From NCBI GenBank assembly GCA_038061835.1, contig JBBTYJ010000001.1:1-16133 (forward strand): DNA of 16,133 nt. The letters are read 5' to 3'. Made by a program: the position numbers and the translations under genes. Shown piece after piece: positions 7,549 through 14,306 of this stretch. Numbering within the stretch: the stretch's first letter is position 1; every line of letters begins with the position of its first letter. The notes below the pieces were generated by a model. It searched no databases. It had not been told where the DNA came from and worked only from the letters and a program-made list of their open reading frames with translations. The stretch comes from UBA5004 sp038061835 (GTDB taxonomy: Bacteria > Patescibacteriota > Minisyncoccia > Phycocordibacterales > Zambryskibacteraceae).

Positions 7549-8529
7549 ATGCGACGCTTTTTTCTATCAATTACTATTCTCTTGATGATTGTCTTCAGTA
7601 TTTCAATTACTCCGGTCAATGCTCAGACATTTAACGTCAATCTCACAAGAGGCAGCAGAGGGACGGATGTTGTATTTCTCCAGCAATTTCTCGTAACAAA
7701 GGATTTTCTCCAGATGCCACCCAATGTGGCTTATGGTTACTTTGGTTCATTGACACGGATGGCTGTAGCTAGCTGGCAAGAGGCAAATGGCATTACTCCG
7801 GCGGTAGGTTTCTTTGGTCCAATCTCACGCGCAGTCATTGTTTCGCAGATTGGTTCCGTCGTAACTTCTTCCATTACGTCTACAAGTTCAACTTTTCCTG
7901 TATCTGTATCAGTCCCGGCAGAATTATTTTCTAATGCTGAAACCGATGCTCCCACTGCGCCCGGTATGAAAGCGGGTCGGGTGATGCTTTTCAGAGCTTT
8001 CCCGTTTGAGGTGCGACCCGGTGACCCGATTACACTCGATGGTTCCGGTTTCAGCAGAACTCTCAACAAAGTTTATTTTAATGGCGATAGTCCGGATATC
8101 GCCACTTCTACAGACGGCGTGACTCTTGAAGTGTCTGTGCCTGCCAGGCTCGCTGAAGGCGAGTACAAGCTCACCGTCTCCAACGTCTGGGGCTCTTCTG
8201 AAAATCCGAGTATCACCGTTCTGATCAAAGTGACAAATAGTCCTCATGCGGCGCCGACGATCGAGAGCGCGTCGATTGCGGCAGATGATACGATCACTCT
8301 TGTTGGCAGCGGTTTTACTTCCGCCAATAACATTATTACCACTCTCGGTAATTCTTCCCACCCGATATCTGCCAGTGGCGACACTTTGATCTTTCGTGTT
8401 GCCGACCTTTCTATGTACAATGAGACTAGAGCATTTACTCTCGGTAAGTATCAAGAAGTACTCTGGATTTATGTCCAGAATGAACATGGGGCCAATAAAG
8501 AACCGTATCAACTTGAAATCACAATATGA
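7549..8529 (+). CDS. secreted peptidoglycan-binding protein with two IPT/TIG-like domains
   Basis: A 326-residue exported protein. The signal peptide covers residues 1-25, with a cut likely after VNAQ or near it. Residues ~32-105 form a PG_binding_1 type domain: LTRGSRGTDVVFLQQFL, then YGYFGSLTRMAVASWQEANGI and GFFGPISRAVI. This domain binds peptidoglycan non-covalently. A Ser/Thr-rich linker follows. Two beta-rich domains then show IPT/TIG features, namely IDL/ITLDGSGF and KLTVSNVWGSS in the first and ITLVGSGFTSANN and WIYVQNEHG in the second. No protease or hydrolase residues are visible, so it probably attaches to the wall or displays a binding surface. It overlaps the next gene by 4 nt (ATGA) and is divergent from the secretion operon. 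It begins next to a -10 box without a Shine-Dalgarno. Confidence 0.87.
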   Translation: MRRFFLSITILLMIVFSISITPVNAQTFNVNLTRGSRGTDVVFLQQFLVTKDFLQMPPNVAYGYFGSLTRMAVASWQEANGITPAVGFFGPISRAVIVSQIGSVVTSSITSTSSTFPVSVSVPAELFSNAETDAPTAPGMKAGRVMLFRAFPFEVRPGDPITLDGSGFSRTLNKVYFNGDSPDIATSTDGVTLEVSVPARLAEGEYKLTVSNVWGSSENPSITVLIKVTNSPHAAPTIESASIAADDTITLVGSGFTSANNIITTLGNSSHPISASGDTLIFRVADLSMYNETRAFTLGKYQEVLWIYVQNEHGANKEPYQLEITI

Positions 8530-8900
8530 GAAAAAAACAATTTATCGCCATTACTCTCTTATTGGCTCTATTGGGTTTGCTTCTACCTGTCTTACCGGCT
8601 CAAGCCCAGGGGCTTCCTTTCGGTGGAATTGTTTCTTCTAGATTTCCCTGTACTTGTAGCGCTACATTGCGAATTCGGTTCAACCCACTTTATCTGGGTG
8701 GACCGACAGTTACTAGTGGCGCCTTGGTTTATTCCCCTTTTTCAACACTTCTATATGCAAATCTTAATATCGGTGTTCCCGGCAAATGGCATATCGGTTC
8801 TTATCTTCCCGGTGTTCGGGCGTGTTGGGCGATTATTACCTGGTGGTTGTGTCTGCCTTTGCCGACCTTAGGTCTTATGACTAAAGTGGGCACGAATTAA
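8526..8900 (+). CDS. small secreted protein with four cysteines, unknown function
   Basis: A 124-residue protein with a strong signal peptide (residues 1-27, LLPVLPAQAQ cut region). The mature part is ~97 residues, rich in Gly, Leu, Trp and Pro, with Cys at 42 and 44 (FPCTC) and at 100 and 109. It is mildly hydrophobic (AIITWWLCLPLP) and ends in MTKVGTN. I do not recognise a named family. Its start overlaps the PG-binding/IPT gene stop by 4 nt, so translation is likely coupled and the two exported proteins may act together, for example in a surface fibre or envelope complex. That role is a guess. No Shine-Dalgarno is seen. Confidence 0.75.
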   Translation: MRKKQFIAITLLLALLGLLLPVLPAQAQGLPFGGIVSSRFPCTCSATLRIRFNPLYLGGPTVTSGALVYSPFSTLLYANLNIGVPGKWHIGSYLPGVRACWAIITWWLCLPLPTLGLMTKVGTN

Positions 8901-8905
8901 AACAC

Positions 8906-9715
8906 TTACTTGGAAGTCGGACTTCCAAGTAGGAGCGTGGCGAGTTTCTTCCAAGTTTCTGTTTTGACATCTTCAGCGCGGATATTATCATCCAAATTTA
9001 TTTTTTGAAATATTTTCTGAACATTATCTTTTGGAAACATTGTTGCGAGATTGGAAGAAAGTTTCTTGCGCTTTGATTTAAACCCGGAGCGGACTATCTC
9101 AAAGAATTCTTTTTCTGAGATCCGCCAGCTGGCGGATTGAAAAAAGTTTTTTGAAATATTTCCTATCGCGATAATAGCCGAATCTACTTTAGGGGCAGGT
9201 ACAAATGAGCCGGCCTTAACCGTTTCTATATATTCGGGTGTTCCATATGCTTTGACAGAAATAGATAAAATACTTTCTTTGTTGTTTCGCGCGATTATTC
9301 TTTCCGCCACCTCTTTCTGTACCAAAAGCACAATTTTCTCCGGTTGGCGATGTGTTTCGAGAAATTTTTTCAAAATCCCGCCCGTGATGTTATACGGTAT
9401 GTTGGCTATTAATTTGTAGGTTTTAGTCGCTAGTTTGGCCAAATTAAACTCAAGAATATCACCATGAATTAATTCAAGTTTTCTATTTATAATTTCTTTT
9501 TCAAATTTTTGTTCCAATAATTTGAAGAGATTATCATCTTTTTCTACCGCGATTACTTTCGCGCCGGTTTCCAGGAGTTTTTCTGTCAAGACTCCCGTTC
9601 CCGGTCCAATTTCGATGATCGTATTATTCTGATAAACCTTGCCGGCTTCGATTATTGTCCGCAAGGCTTTATTACTTTTCAAAAAATGTTGCCCGAGTGA
9701 TTTTTTTGTAATCAT
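8906..9715 (-). CDS. rsmA: 16S rRNA (adenine1518/1519-N6)-dimethyltransferase RsmA (KsgA)
   Basis: A 269-residue SAM-dependent enzyme that dimethylates two adjacent adenines in helix 45 near the 3' end of 16S rRNA, a late step of small-subunit assembly. Family motifs are clear: KKSLGQHFL at residues 4-12, SAM-binding IEIGPGTG at 34-41, acidic VEKD at 57-60, GDIL at 85-88, catalytic NIPY at 105-108, and FVPAPKVDSAI. The C-terminal RNA-binding part has GFKSKRKKLSSNL. Length is normal. Two palindromes sit inside the coding frame: one encodes SASWR near residues 194-198, and one forms the last codons and stop. It begins 4 nt after the helicase stop, so the two are co-transcribed. No Shine-Dalgarno is seen. 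Confidence 0.95.
   Translation of the reverse strand: MITKKSLGQHFLKSNKALRTIIEAGKVYQNNTIIEIGPGTGVLTEKLLETGAKVIAVEKDDNLFKLLEQKFEKEIINRKLELIHGDILEFNLAKLATKTYKLIANIPYNITGGILKKFLETHRQPEKIVLLVQKEVAERIIARNNKESILSISVKAYGTPEYIETVKAGSFVPAPKVDSAIIAIGNISKNFFQSASWRISEKEFFEIVRSGFKSKRKKLSSNLATMFPKDNVQKIFQKINLDDNIRAEDVKTETWKKLATLLLGSPTSK
8907..8931. repeat. 25-bp perfect palindrome at the rsmA 3' end, possible terminator
   Basis: Two 12-nt arms (TACTTGGAAGTC and its exact complement) flank one central base. The palindrome covers the rsmA stop codon and its last six codons (SPTSK region) and lies between two convergent genes. On the complement it is followed by AGTGTTTTAATT, a weak U-tract, so it could end rsmA transcription. 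In the plus direction no U-tract follows. Confidence 0.7.
9121..9136. repeat. 16-bp perfect palindrome inside rsmA
   Basis: TCCGCCAGCTGGCGGA is its own reverse complement and much more GC-rich than the flanking rsmA sequence. It encodes S194-A-S-W-R198 plus the first base of the next codon, in a variable linker between the catalytic and RNA-binding parts where other RsmA proteins need no such residues. It looks like a small in-frame insertion element; similar copies elsewhere in the genome would prove it. Confidence 0.7.
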
Positions 9716-9719
9716 AAAT

Positions 9720-11648
9720 TTAAAAATCTATCTCAAGAAGGGGTTTCCCGAAATAACCGTATTTGTTTGTTGTTTCTGTTTCCATCAACTCTTCCGGGAT
9801 ATCAAAGATAAACGTCGAAGGGGTGTTTACTTGTCTTATGCCAAAGATGGTGCGAGTTTCCGTGTATGTCAAAAAAATTTTTTGGCGCGCGCGAGTGAGA
9901 GCAACATAGAAAAGCCGCCTCTCCTCTTCGGGGCCAGCGTCATCCCCATTTATTTTTTGGTATGGAAAGAGTCCTTCCTCAAGGCCGGCAATAAAAACGA
10001 TATCAAACTCCAATCCTTTTGACGCGTGTACAGTCATTAATCGCACGGCCCCGTCTTCTTCCCTCATTTCGTCTTGGTCGCTTTGCAACGCTGCATCCGA
10101 GAGGAAATGCAAAATTCCTTCTTCCGGTGGTTCGTGATTGTAACGAGAAGCGAAGTTTGACAGCTCGTAAGCATTTTCGAGTCGCGCTCGACCCTCATCA
10201 CCGTTGTTTTTCCACTCCTGTTCTAATCCTGATGCTTTAATAATGAAAGAAATGGTTTCGCTCGGACTGATTTGTTTGGATATTTTCTCAATTTCTCCGA
10301 GCAAGGCCCTAAAGTTTTCAAGTTTCGTTTTCATTGATAGCGGTAATGAAGATTCGCTACCCGAAAAAACTTTTTGTATCGTAGTCTTGCCTATACCGCG
10401 TGCCGGTACATTAATGATACGGCTCATATCCGAGAGGCTGTCTGGATTAAGAGCGGCGCGCAAATATGACAGAATATCTTTAACCTCTTTGCGTTCAAAG
10501 AATCTTGTGCCGAGTAGTTGATATGGAATTCCGTGATTCATAAACGCTTCCTCGAGTACTCGCGACTGGAAGTTGGCTCTATAAAGAACCGCTATTTCTC
10601 CCGGCGCTGTACCGTTTTTTATAAATTCTGCAGTCTTATCCGCGATAAATTCTGCCTCGCCCACTTCATCACTGCTTCCGAATAACCCGACCTTCTCGCC
10701 ATCGGAGTTTGTTGTAAAAAGATTTTTTTTAAGTCTGATTCTATTTTTTTCTATGGCTGCGTTGGCTGCGTTCAGAATAGTTTTGGTGGAACGATAATTT
10801 TCTTCCAGGGTAATGATTTGGGCGTCGGGATAATCCTTTTCAAAGTCAAGAATGTTTTTAATGTCTGCGCCGCGCCAAGAATAAATGTTTTGGTCTATGT
10901 CTCCAACCACGCAAATATTTTTATTTTGTCCCACCAACATTTTTGAAATTTCATACTGAACACGGTTAGTGTCCTGATATTCGTCTATGTGAATATAGCG
11001 CCAGATATTTTGATAAAATTCGCGCACTTTCGAATCTGTACCGAGTAAATTCATGGTTTTGACAAGTAGATCGTCAAAATCTAGGGCGCTGTTTTTTGCA
11101 AGCACTTTTTCATATTCCGGCCAGACTTGCACCACCACCTCTGACAAGTGTCCCCGCTTCTCTTGCCCGTTATACTCCTTGGCATCGACGCCTCGGCCTT
11201 TTTCTTTTGAAATAATGCTCATAATAGAGCTCGGATCGTGTGTTTTTGGATCAAGCCCGAGAACGAGAAGGGCTTCCTTCACCGCTCTTTTGCTATCATC
11301 TCGATCGAAAATGGTGAAGTATTTTTTGATACCCACCTTGGCTGATTGTTCTCGCAAAATATGAACTCCGAGCGAATGGAATGTGCTTATAAAGGGTTGC
11401 TTGGAAATACCAACTCTCCGCTCTATTCGTTTACGCATTTCTTTAGCCGCCTTATTAGTGAAAGTGATAGCTAGAATAGATGATGGGTCAACCCCGATCT
11501 GGACAAGGTGGCGAATTCTCTCCGCTATGGTCTTGGTCTTGCCAGTGCCGGCGCCTGCCAAGATTAGCAATGGTCCCTGGATAGACTCAACGGCTTTTTT
11601 CTGTTCGGGGTTAAGTCCATCGATCGGTGTTTCTGAGGATTTGGACAT
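9720..11648 (-). CDS. UvrD/PcrA/Rep-type superfamily 1 DNA helicase
   Basis: A 642-residue 3'-5' helicase of the UvrD/PcrA/Rep family, acting in nucleotide excision repair, replication restart and removal of proteins from DNA. Motifs in order: LNPEQKKAV (Q motif), AGAGTGKT (Walker A), ITFTNKAAKEM (Ia), STFHSLGVHILR, DEYQDTN (II), GDIDQNIYSWRGAD (III), LEENYRS (IV), LMTVHASKGLEFDIVF (V) and ALTRARQK (VI). It is shorter than E. coli UvrD (about 720), lacking much of the C-terminal tail. The frame is open upstream to 11765, but ATG 11648 is chosen because the extension shows no helicase features and TG-T-TATAGT lies 7 nt before this ATG. It is first in a two-gene operon with rsmA. Confidence 0.92.
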   Translation of the reverse strand: MSKSSETPIDGLNPEQKKAVESIQGPLLILAGAGTGKTKTIAERIRHLVQIGVDPSSILAITFTNKAAKEMRKRIERRVGISKQPFISTFHSLGVHILREQSAKVGIKKYFTIFDRDDSKRAVKEALLVLGLDPKTHDPSSIMSIISKEKGRGVDAKEYNGQEKRGHLSEVVVQVWPEYEKVLAKNSALDFDDLLVKTMNLLGTDSKVREFYQNIWRYIHIDEYQDTNRVQYEISKMLVGQNKNICVVGDIDQNIYSWRGADIKNILDFEKDYPDAQIITLEENYRSTKTILNAANAAIEKNRIRLKKNLFTTNSDGEKVGLFGSSDEVGEAEFIADKTAEFIKNGTAPGEIAVLYRANFQSRVLEEAFMNHGIPYQLLGTRFFERKEVKDILSYLRAALNPDSLSDMSRIINVPARGIGKTTIQKVFSGSESSLPLSMKTKLENFRALLGEIEKISKQISPSETISFIIKASGLEQEWKNNGDEGRARLENAYELSNFASRYNHEPPEEGILHFLSDAALQSDQDEMREEDGAVRLMTVHASKGLEFDIVFIAGLEEGLFPYQKINGDDAGPEEERRLFYVALTRARQKIFLTYTETRTIFGIRQVNTPSTFIFDIPEELMETETTNKYGYFGKPLLEIDF

Positions 11649-11655
11649 GTTGGAC

Positions 11656-11664
11656 ACTATAACA
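11656..11664 (-). promoter_or_regulatory. extended -10 promoter of the helicase-rsmA operon
   Basis: On the complement, TG-T-TATAGT reads from 11664 to 11656. The hexamer (11661-11656) ends 7 nt before the helicase ATG at 11648, so the mRNA would be leaderless. No -35 consensus is seen. It is back to back with a plus-strand TATAAT at 11673. Confidence 0.6.
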
Positions 11665-11672
11665 TGCTGGGG

Positions 11673-11678
11673 TATAAT
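11673..11678 (+). promoter_or_regulatory. -10 box (TATAAT) in the intergenic region before the M23 peptidase gene
   Basis: A perfect TATAAT, with TTGGAC 17 nt upstream as a partial -35 (TTG matches). The expected transcription start is near 11685. The next long gene begins over 100 nt later, so this promoter would give an unusually long leader or a small separate transcript. This is unlike the leaderless starts elsewhere in the window. Confidence 0.5.
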
Positions 11679-11792
11679 GAGTGTGCAGGACGGATGTATA
11701 CTGTCGAATGGCTCAACAGAGCCATGTCTGTCAACTGGTGGATGTTTTTGATTTTCCCGAACCAATAATTTTAAATAGTTTAACCCTACTTT

Positions 11793-11897
11793 ATTAGTAC
11801 AAAAACGATCAAATATATACTTTTTGCCCTGGTTATTTTTCCTGTTCTAATCACTTATGCACGTAGTCAAGGAGCAGAAATTTTACGTATACCGGAG
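11793..11897 (+). other. in-frame upstream extension encoding the probable signal peptide of the M23 gene
   Basis: The M23 frame stays open upstream of GTG 11898 back to a TAA at 11781. It encodes a typical export signal: positive start (STKTIKY), hydrophobic core ILFALVIFPVLITYA, then RSQGAE. No ATG, GTG or TTG occurs in this stretch. The possible starts are ATT at 11793, ACG at 11805 (preceded at 7 nt by TATTAG, a 4/6 match to -10) and ATC at 11808. The hydrophobic sequence is too signal-like to be chance, so the protein probably starts here with a rare codon or the sequence carries an error. Confidence 0.6.
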
Positions 11898-12776
11898 GTG
11901 ATAAATGTTGGGAATTCTCAAACCATAAGTTTGTTGACTGGTTACTTAAATATTAATCCTACCGGTATTAGTGGAACGGAGCTTGCCATTGTCGATGGTG
12001 TTGCTCTTGAATCCAACGGGAGGGAGAACGAATTTTTCATAGACCTTGGTAAATCAGGCACCGGTCAGATTAGTGTTTACATCGTGCGAAAGGGCGACAC
12101 TCTTAGTGAGATTGCCGACATGTTTGATGTTTCCGTTAACACTATTATCTGGGCTAATGATATTAGAGGGATGTCAATTAAGGCGGGTCAGGAATTGGTC
12201 ATTCTACCTATTTCCGGCGTGCGTCATGTTGTTAAGTCTGGTGACACGTTGCAATCAATTACCAAAAAATATAAAGCGGAGCTCGAAGATGTTCTTGTTT
12301 ACAACGATCTTGAAGTCAAGAGCAAGCTTACTGTTGGTAATGTCGTGATTATTCCAGACGGAGTGATTAGTATACCCCGAGGAGTTCTTGCTCAATCATC
12401 TCAAAACCAAATCTCAACTGTCTCGGGTTATTACCTAAGACCGATCAGTGGAGGTGTAAAAAGTCAGGGTATACACGGTTACAACGGTGTTGATCTGGCT
12501 CCCTATTGTCGTTGTCAGGGCGACTCGGTGTTTGCTTCAGCCGCCGGTACGGTTCTTATCTCAAGAACTTCTGGTTACAACGGAGGATATGGTCTGTATG
12601 TCGTAATTAAACACAGTAATGGCACACAAACTCTGTACGGCCATCTTTCTCGAGTGAATGTAGGCGTCGGTCAAGTAGTAGAGCGCGGTCAAGTTATCGG
12701 AGCTATTGGCAATACCGGTCGCTCAAGCGGCCCTCATCTGCATTTTGAAGTACGTGGTGCCAAAAATCCGTTTTAA
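11898..12776 (+). CDS. LysM-containing M23 family metallopeptidase (cell-wall hydrolase)
   Basis: At least 292 residues from GTG 11898, but likely 28-35 longer with the upstream signal peptide. Two LysM domains (YIVRKGDTLSEIADMF at about residues 54-98, and HVVKSGDTLQSITKKY at about 102-150) bind glycan strands. The M23 zinc-peptidase domain follows: zinc ligands H193 and D199 in HGYNGVDLA, and the HLHFE motif with H280 and H282. The first His stands six residues before the Asp rather than the more usual four. The enzyme would cut peptide cross-links in peptidoglycan outside the cell, for growth, division or insertion of an envelope machine. Its stop overlaps the comM stop by 4 nt, tail to tail. 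A GGAGGTGAT sequence at 11894-11902 is coding (PEVI) and probably not a ribosome site. Confidence 0.88.
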   Translation: MINVGNSQTISLLTGYLNINPTGISGTELAIVDGVALESNGRENEFFIDLGKSGTGQISVYIVRKGDTLSEIADMFDVSVNTIIWANDIRGMSIKAGQELVILPISGVRHVVKSGDTLQSITKKYKAELEDVLVYNDLEVKSKLTVGNVVIIPDGVISIPRGVLAQSSQNQISTVSGYYLRPISGGVKSQGIHGYNGVDLAPYCRCQGDSVFASAAGTVLISRTSGYNGGYGLYVVIKHSNGTQTLYGHLSRVNVGVGQVVERGQVIGAIGNTGRSSGPHLHFEVRGAKNPF

Positions 12777-14302
12777 ACATCAAACTTTTTAGGCCGATAT
12801 TCGACCGCTTCGAGAATATGGGCGTTTTTAATTTCCTCGCTACCTTCAAGATCAGCGATAGTGCGTGCCACCTTGATCATTCGATGGTAAACGCGTGGAG
12901 AGAAACCTAGACGTTCAGCGGCGAGGTCTAGTGTTTGCCGAGGTTCTTTATCAAGAGTCACAAGTGTAACCAAATCTCTTGCATTCATTTCCGAATTGCG
13001 TGAAATTTTCTTTTTTTGTTTATCGAAACGTTCTTTCTGCGCCGTTCGCGCCAGTTCTACTTTGTGTCGAAATGCCCCACTCCTTTCTCCTGCTGACTCG
13101 CCGGAAAGATCGCTTGGCGAAACCCTGTCTACCTCAAGCCAAATATCAATTCGATCCATGATTGGACCGGACATTTTTCGTCTGTATCTTGAAAGGGCCG
13201 AGGGCGTACAAATACATGGTTTGCCTCGAAAACCAAAATGTCCACACGGACAGGGATTCATCGCCGCAACGAGTAACACGTTTGCCGGGAAGTGCACCGT
13301 GCCTTTAGCGCGCGAAACCGATATCACCTTATCTTCAAGTGGTTGGCGAAGACTTTCTATCACTCTTCTATCAAACTCAGGAAACTCATCCATAAATAAA
13401 ACTCCAAAATGCGCGAGGGTAACTTCTCCCGGTTTAGGCGTAGTTCCACCACCCACTAGTGAAACGTATGAAGCTGTATGGTGCGGAGCGCGGAAAGGAG
13501 GATTAGTGATAACCGTCTCGGAAAGTGTGCCTGCTACCGAATGAATACCGGTTACCTCAAGCGCTTCTTCGAAAGAAAGTTTTGGCAGAATGCCGGCAAA
13601 AGCTTTAGCAAGCATCGTCTTGCCCGTTCCCGGGGGGCCATACATAGCGCAATTGTGTCCGCCAGACGCTGCGATTAAGAGTCCTCGCTTGGCTCTCTCT
13701 TGGCCTCTAACGTCGGAGAAATCCGTATCTGTTACCACTATCTTTGTATCGGTTTTGGTCAATTCCGCCTTCGGAATCCTAGTTGTTCCCAAGAGATGTT
13801 CTATTAGAATCGACAAAGATGAAACGCCAAAAATGTCCAACCCGTCGATAAGAGCCGCCTCTTTGACATTTTCTGTTGGCACATAAAATTCCTTGAAATT
13901 TTTCTGCTTAGCAAATCTGGCAATGGGTAAAATACCGCGCACTGGGCGAACTTTTCCATCCAAAGACAATTCTCCCAGAAATAACCTGTTTTCATGATTG
14001 AAAGAGATATCTTTATTGGCCATGAGGTACGAGAGAGCAATAGCCAAATCAAATGATGTGCCCTCTTTCTTTTGATCCGCGGGCGCAAGAGATACTATGA
14101 CTTTGTGATTTTTGGATTTAGGTGATTCAAACCCAGAATTTTTGATAGCGGCGCTTACTCTGTCACGAGCTTCTTCGACCGCCTTGTCCGGTAAACCTAC
14201 TATTGTAAAAGCATTTAGACCTCGCGAAATGTCTGTTTCGACCGAAACGGGTATGACGGAAAGAAGATTGGTTTGCGCGCTGTAAACTTTGGAAAAACTC
14301 AT
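12773..14302 (-). CDS. comM: ComM/YifB family Mg-chelatase-like AAA+ ATPase
   Basis: A 509-residue protein of normal length for the ComM/YifB family. In Gram-negative transformation ComM is a hexameric helicase that drives branch migration when taken-up DNA pairs with the chromosome. The N-terminal ChlI-type domain shows ETDISRGLNAFTIVGLPD and the conserved VSLAPADQKKEG. The AAA+ core has YGPPGTGKTM (Walker A, about residues 220-229), VLFMDEFPEF (Walker B), AMNPCPCG and MSGPIMDRIDIWLEV. The C-terminal domain has NAR(DL), SPRVYHRMIKVARTIADLEG and the closing AVEYRP. It lies 4 nt after the dksA-like gene, so it is co-transcribed with it. Its presence hints at homologous uptake of DNA, which many Patescibacteria are thought to perform. 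Confidence 0.95.
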   Translation of the reverse strand: MSFSKVYSAQTNLLSVIPVSVETDISRGLNAFTIVGLPDKAVEEARDRVSAAIKNSGFESPKSKNHKVIVSLAPADQKKEGTSFDLAIALSYLMANKDISFNHENRLFLGELSLDGKVRPVRGILPIARFAKQKNFKEFYVPTENVKEAALIDGLDIFGVSSLSILIEHLLGTTRIPKAELTKTDTKIVVTDTDFSDVRGQERAKRGLLIAASGGHNCAMYGPPGTGKTMLAKAFAGILPKLSFEEALEVTGIHSVAGTLSETVITNPPFRAPHHTASYVSLVGGGTTPKPGEVTLAHFGVLFMDEFPEFDRRVIESLRQPLEDKVISVSRAKGTVHFPANVLLVAAMNPCPCGHFGFRGKPCICTPSALSRYRRKMSGPIMDRIDIWLEVDRVSPSDLSGESAGERSGAFRHKVELARTAQKERFDKQKKKISRNSEMNARDLVTLVTLDKEPRQTLDLAAERLGFSPRVYHRMIKVARTIADLEGSEEIKNAHILEAVEYRPKKFDV

Positions 14303-14306
14303 CCCA

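Larger units (their letters stand above)
11649..11792. other. intergenic region with hairpin and possible 24-codon ORF
   Basis: This is the largest stretch without a confident gene in the window. It contains the two divergent -10 boxes. A perfect 7-bp hairpin (ATGGCTC-aaca-GAGCCAT) lies at 11708-11725. A 24-codon frame (ATG 11694 to TAA 11768) would encode a Trp-rich peptide with NWWMFLIF near its end. GTTTTTGATTTT near 11743-11754 is T-rich but has no good stem directly before it. No tRNA or known RNA family is recognised. Coding by the small frame is possible but weakly supported. Confidence 0.35.

Noticed and set aside
7497..7619. N-terminal extension of the 7496 gene (41 extra residues)
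   Set aside because: It would overlap the divergent gene, puts a charged stretch before the signal-like helix, and the -10 box lies after that start.
7737..8511. Minus-strand frames of 110 and 195 codons opposite the PG-binding/IPT gene
   Set aside because: The plus-strand protein has a signal peptide and recognisable domains; the antisense frames are rich in Arg, His and Ser without motifs.
11743..11754. Possible Rho-independent terminator (T-rich GTTTTTGATTTT)
   Set aside because: No stable stem ends directly before the T-rich stretch; the 11708-11725 hairpin is 17 nt away.
11649..11765. 39-residue N-terminal extension of the helicase
   Set aside because: It covers the divergent promoter region, has no helicase-like sequence, and the extended -10 lies 7 nt before ATG 11648.
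12996..13886. Plus-strand open frames opposite comM
   Set aside because: comM is unmistakable on the other strand, and these frames are antisense shadows with unnatural Ser/Arg/Pro-rich composition.
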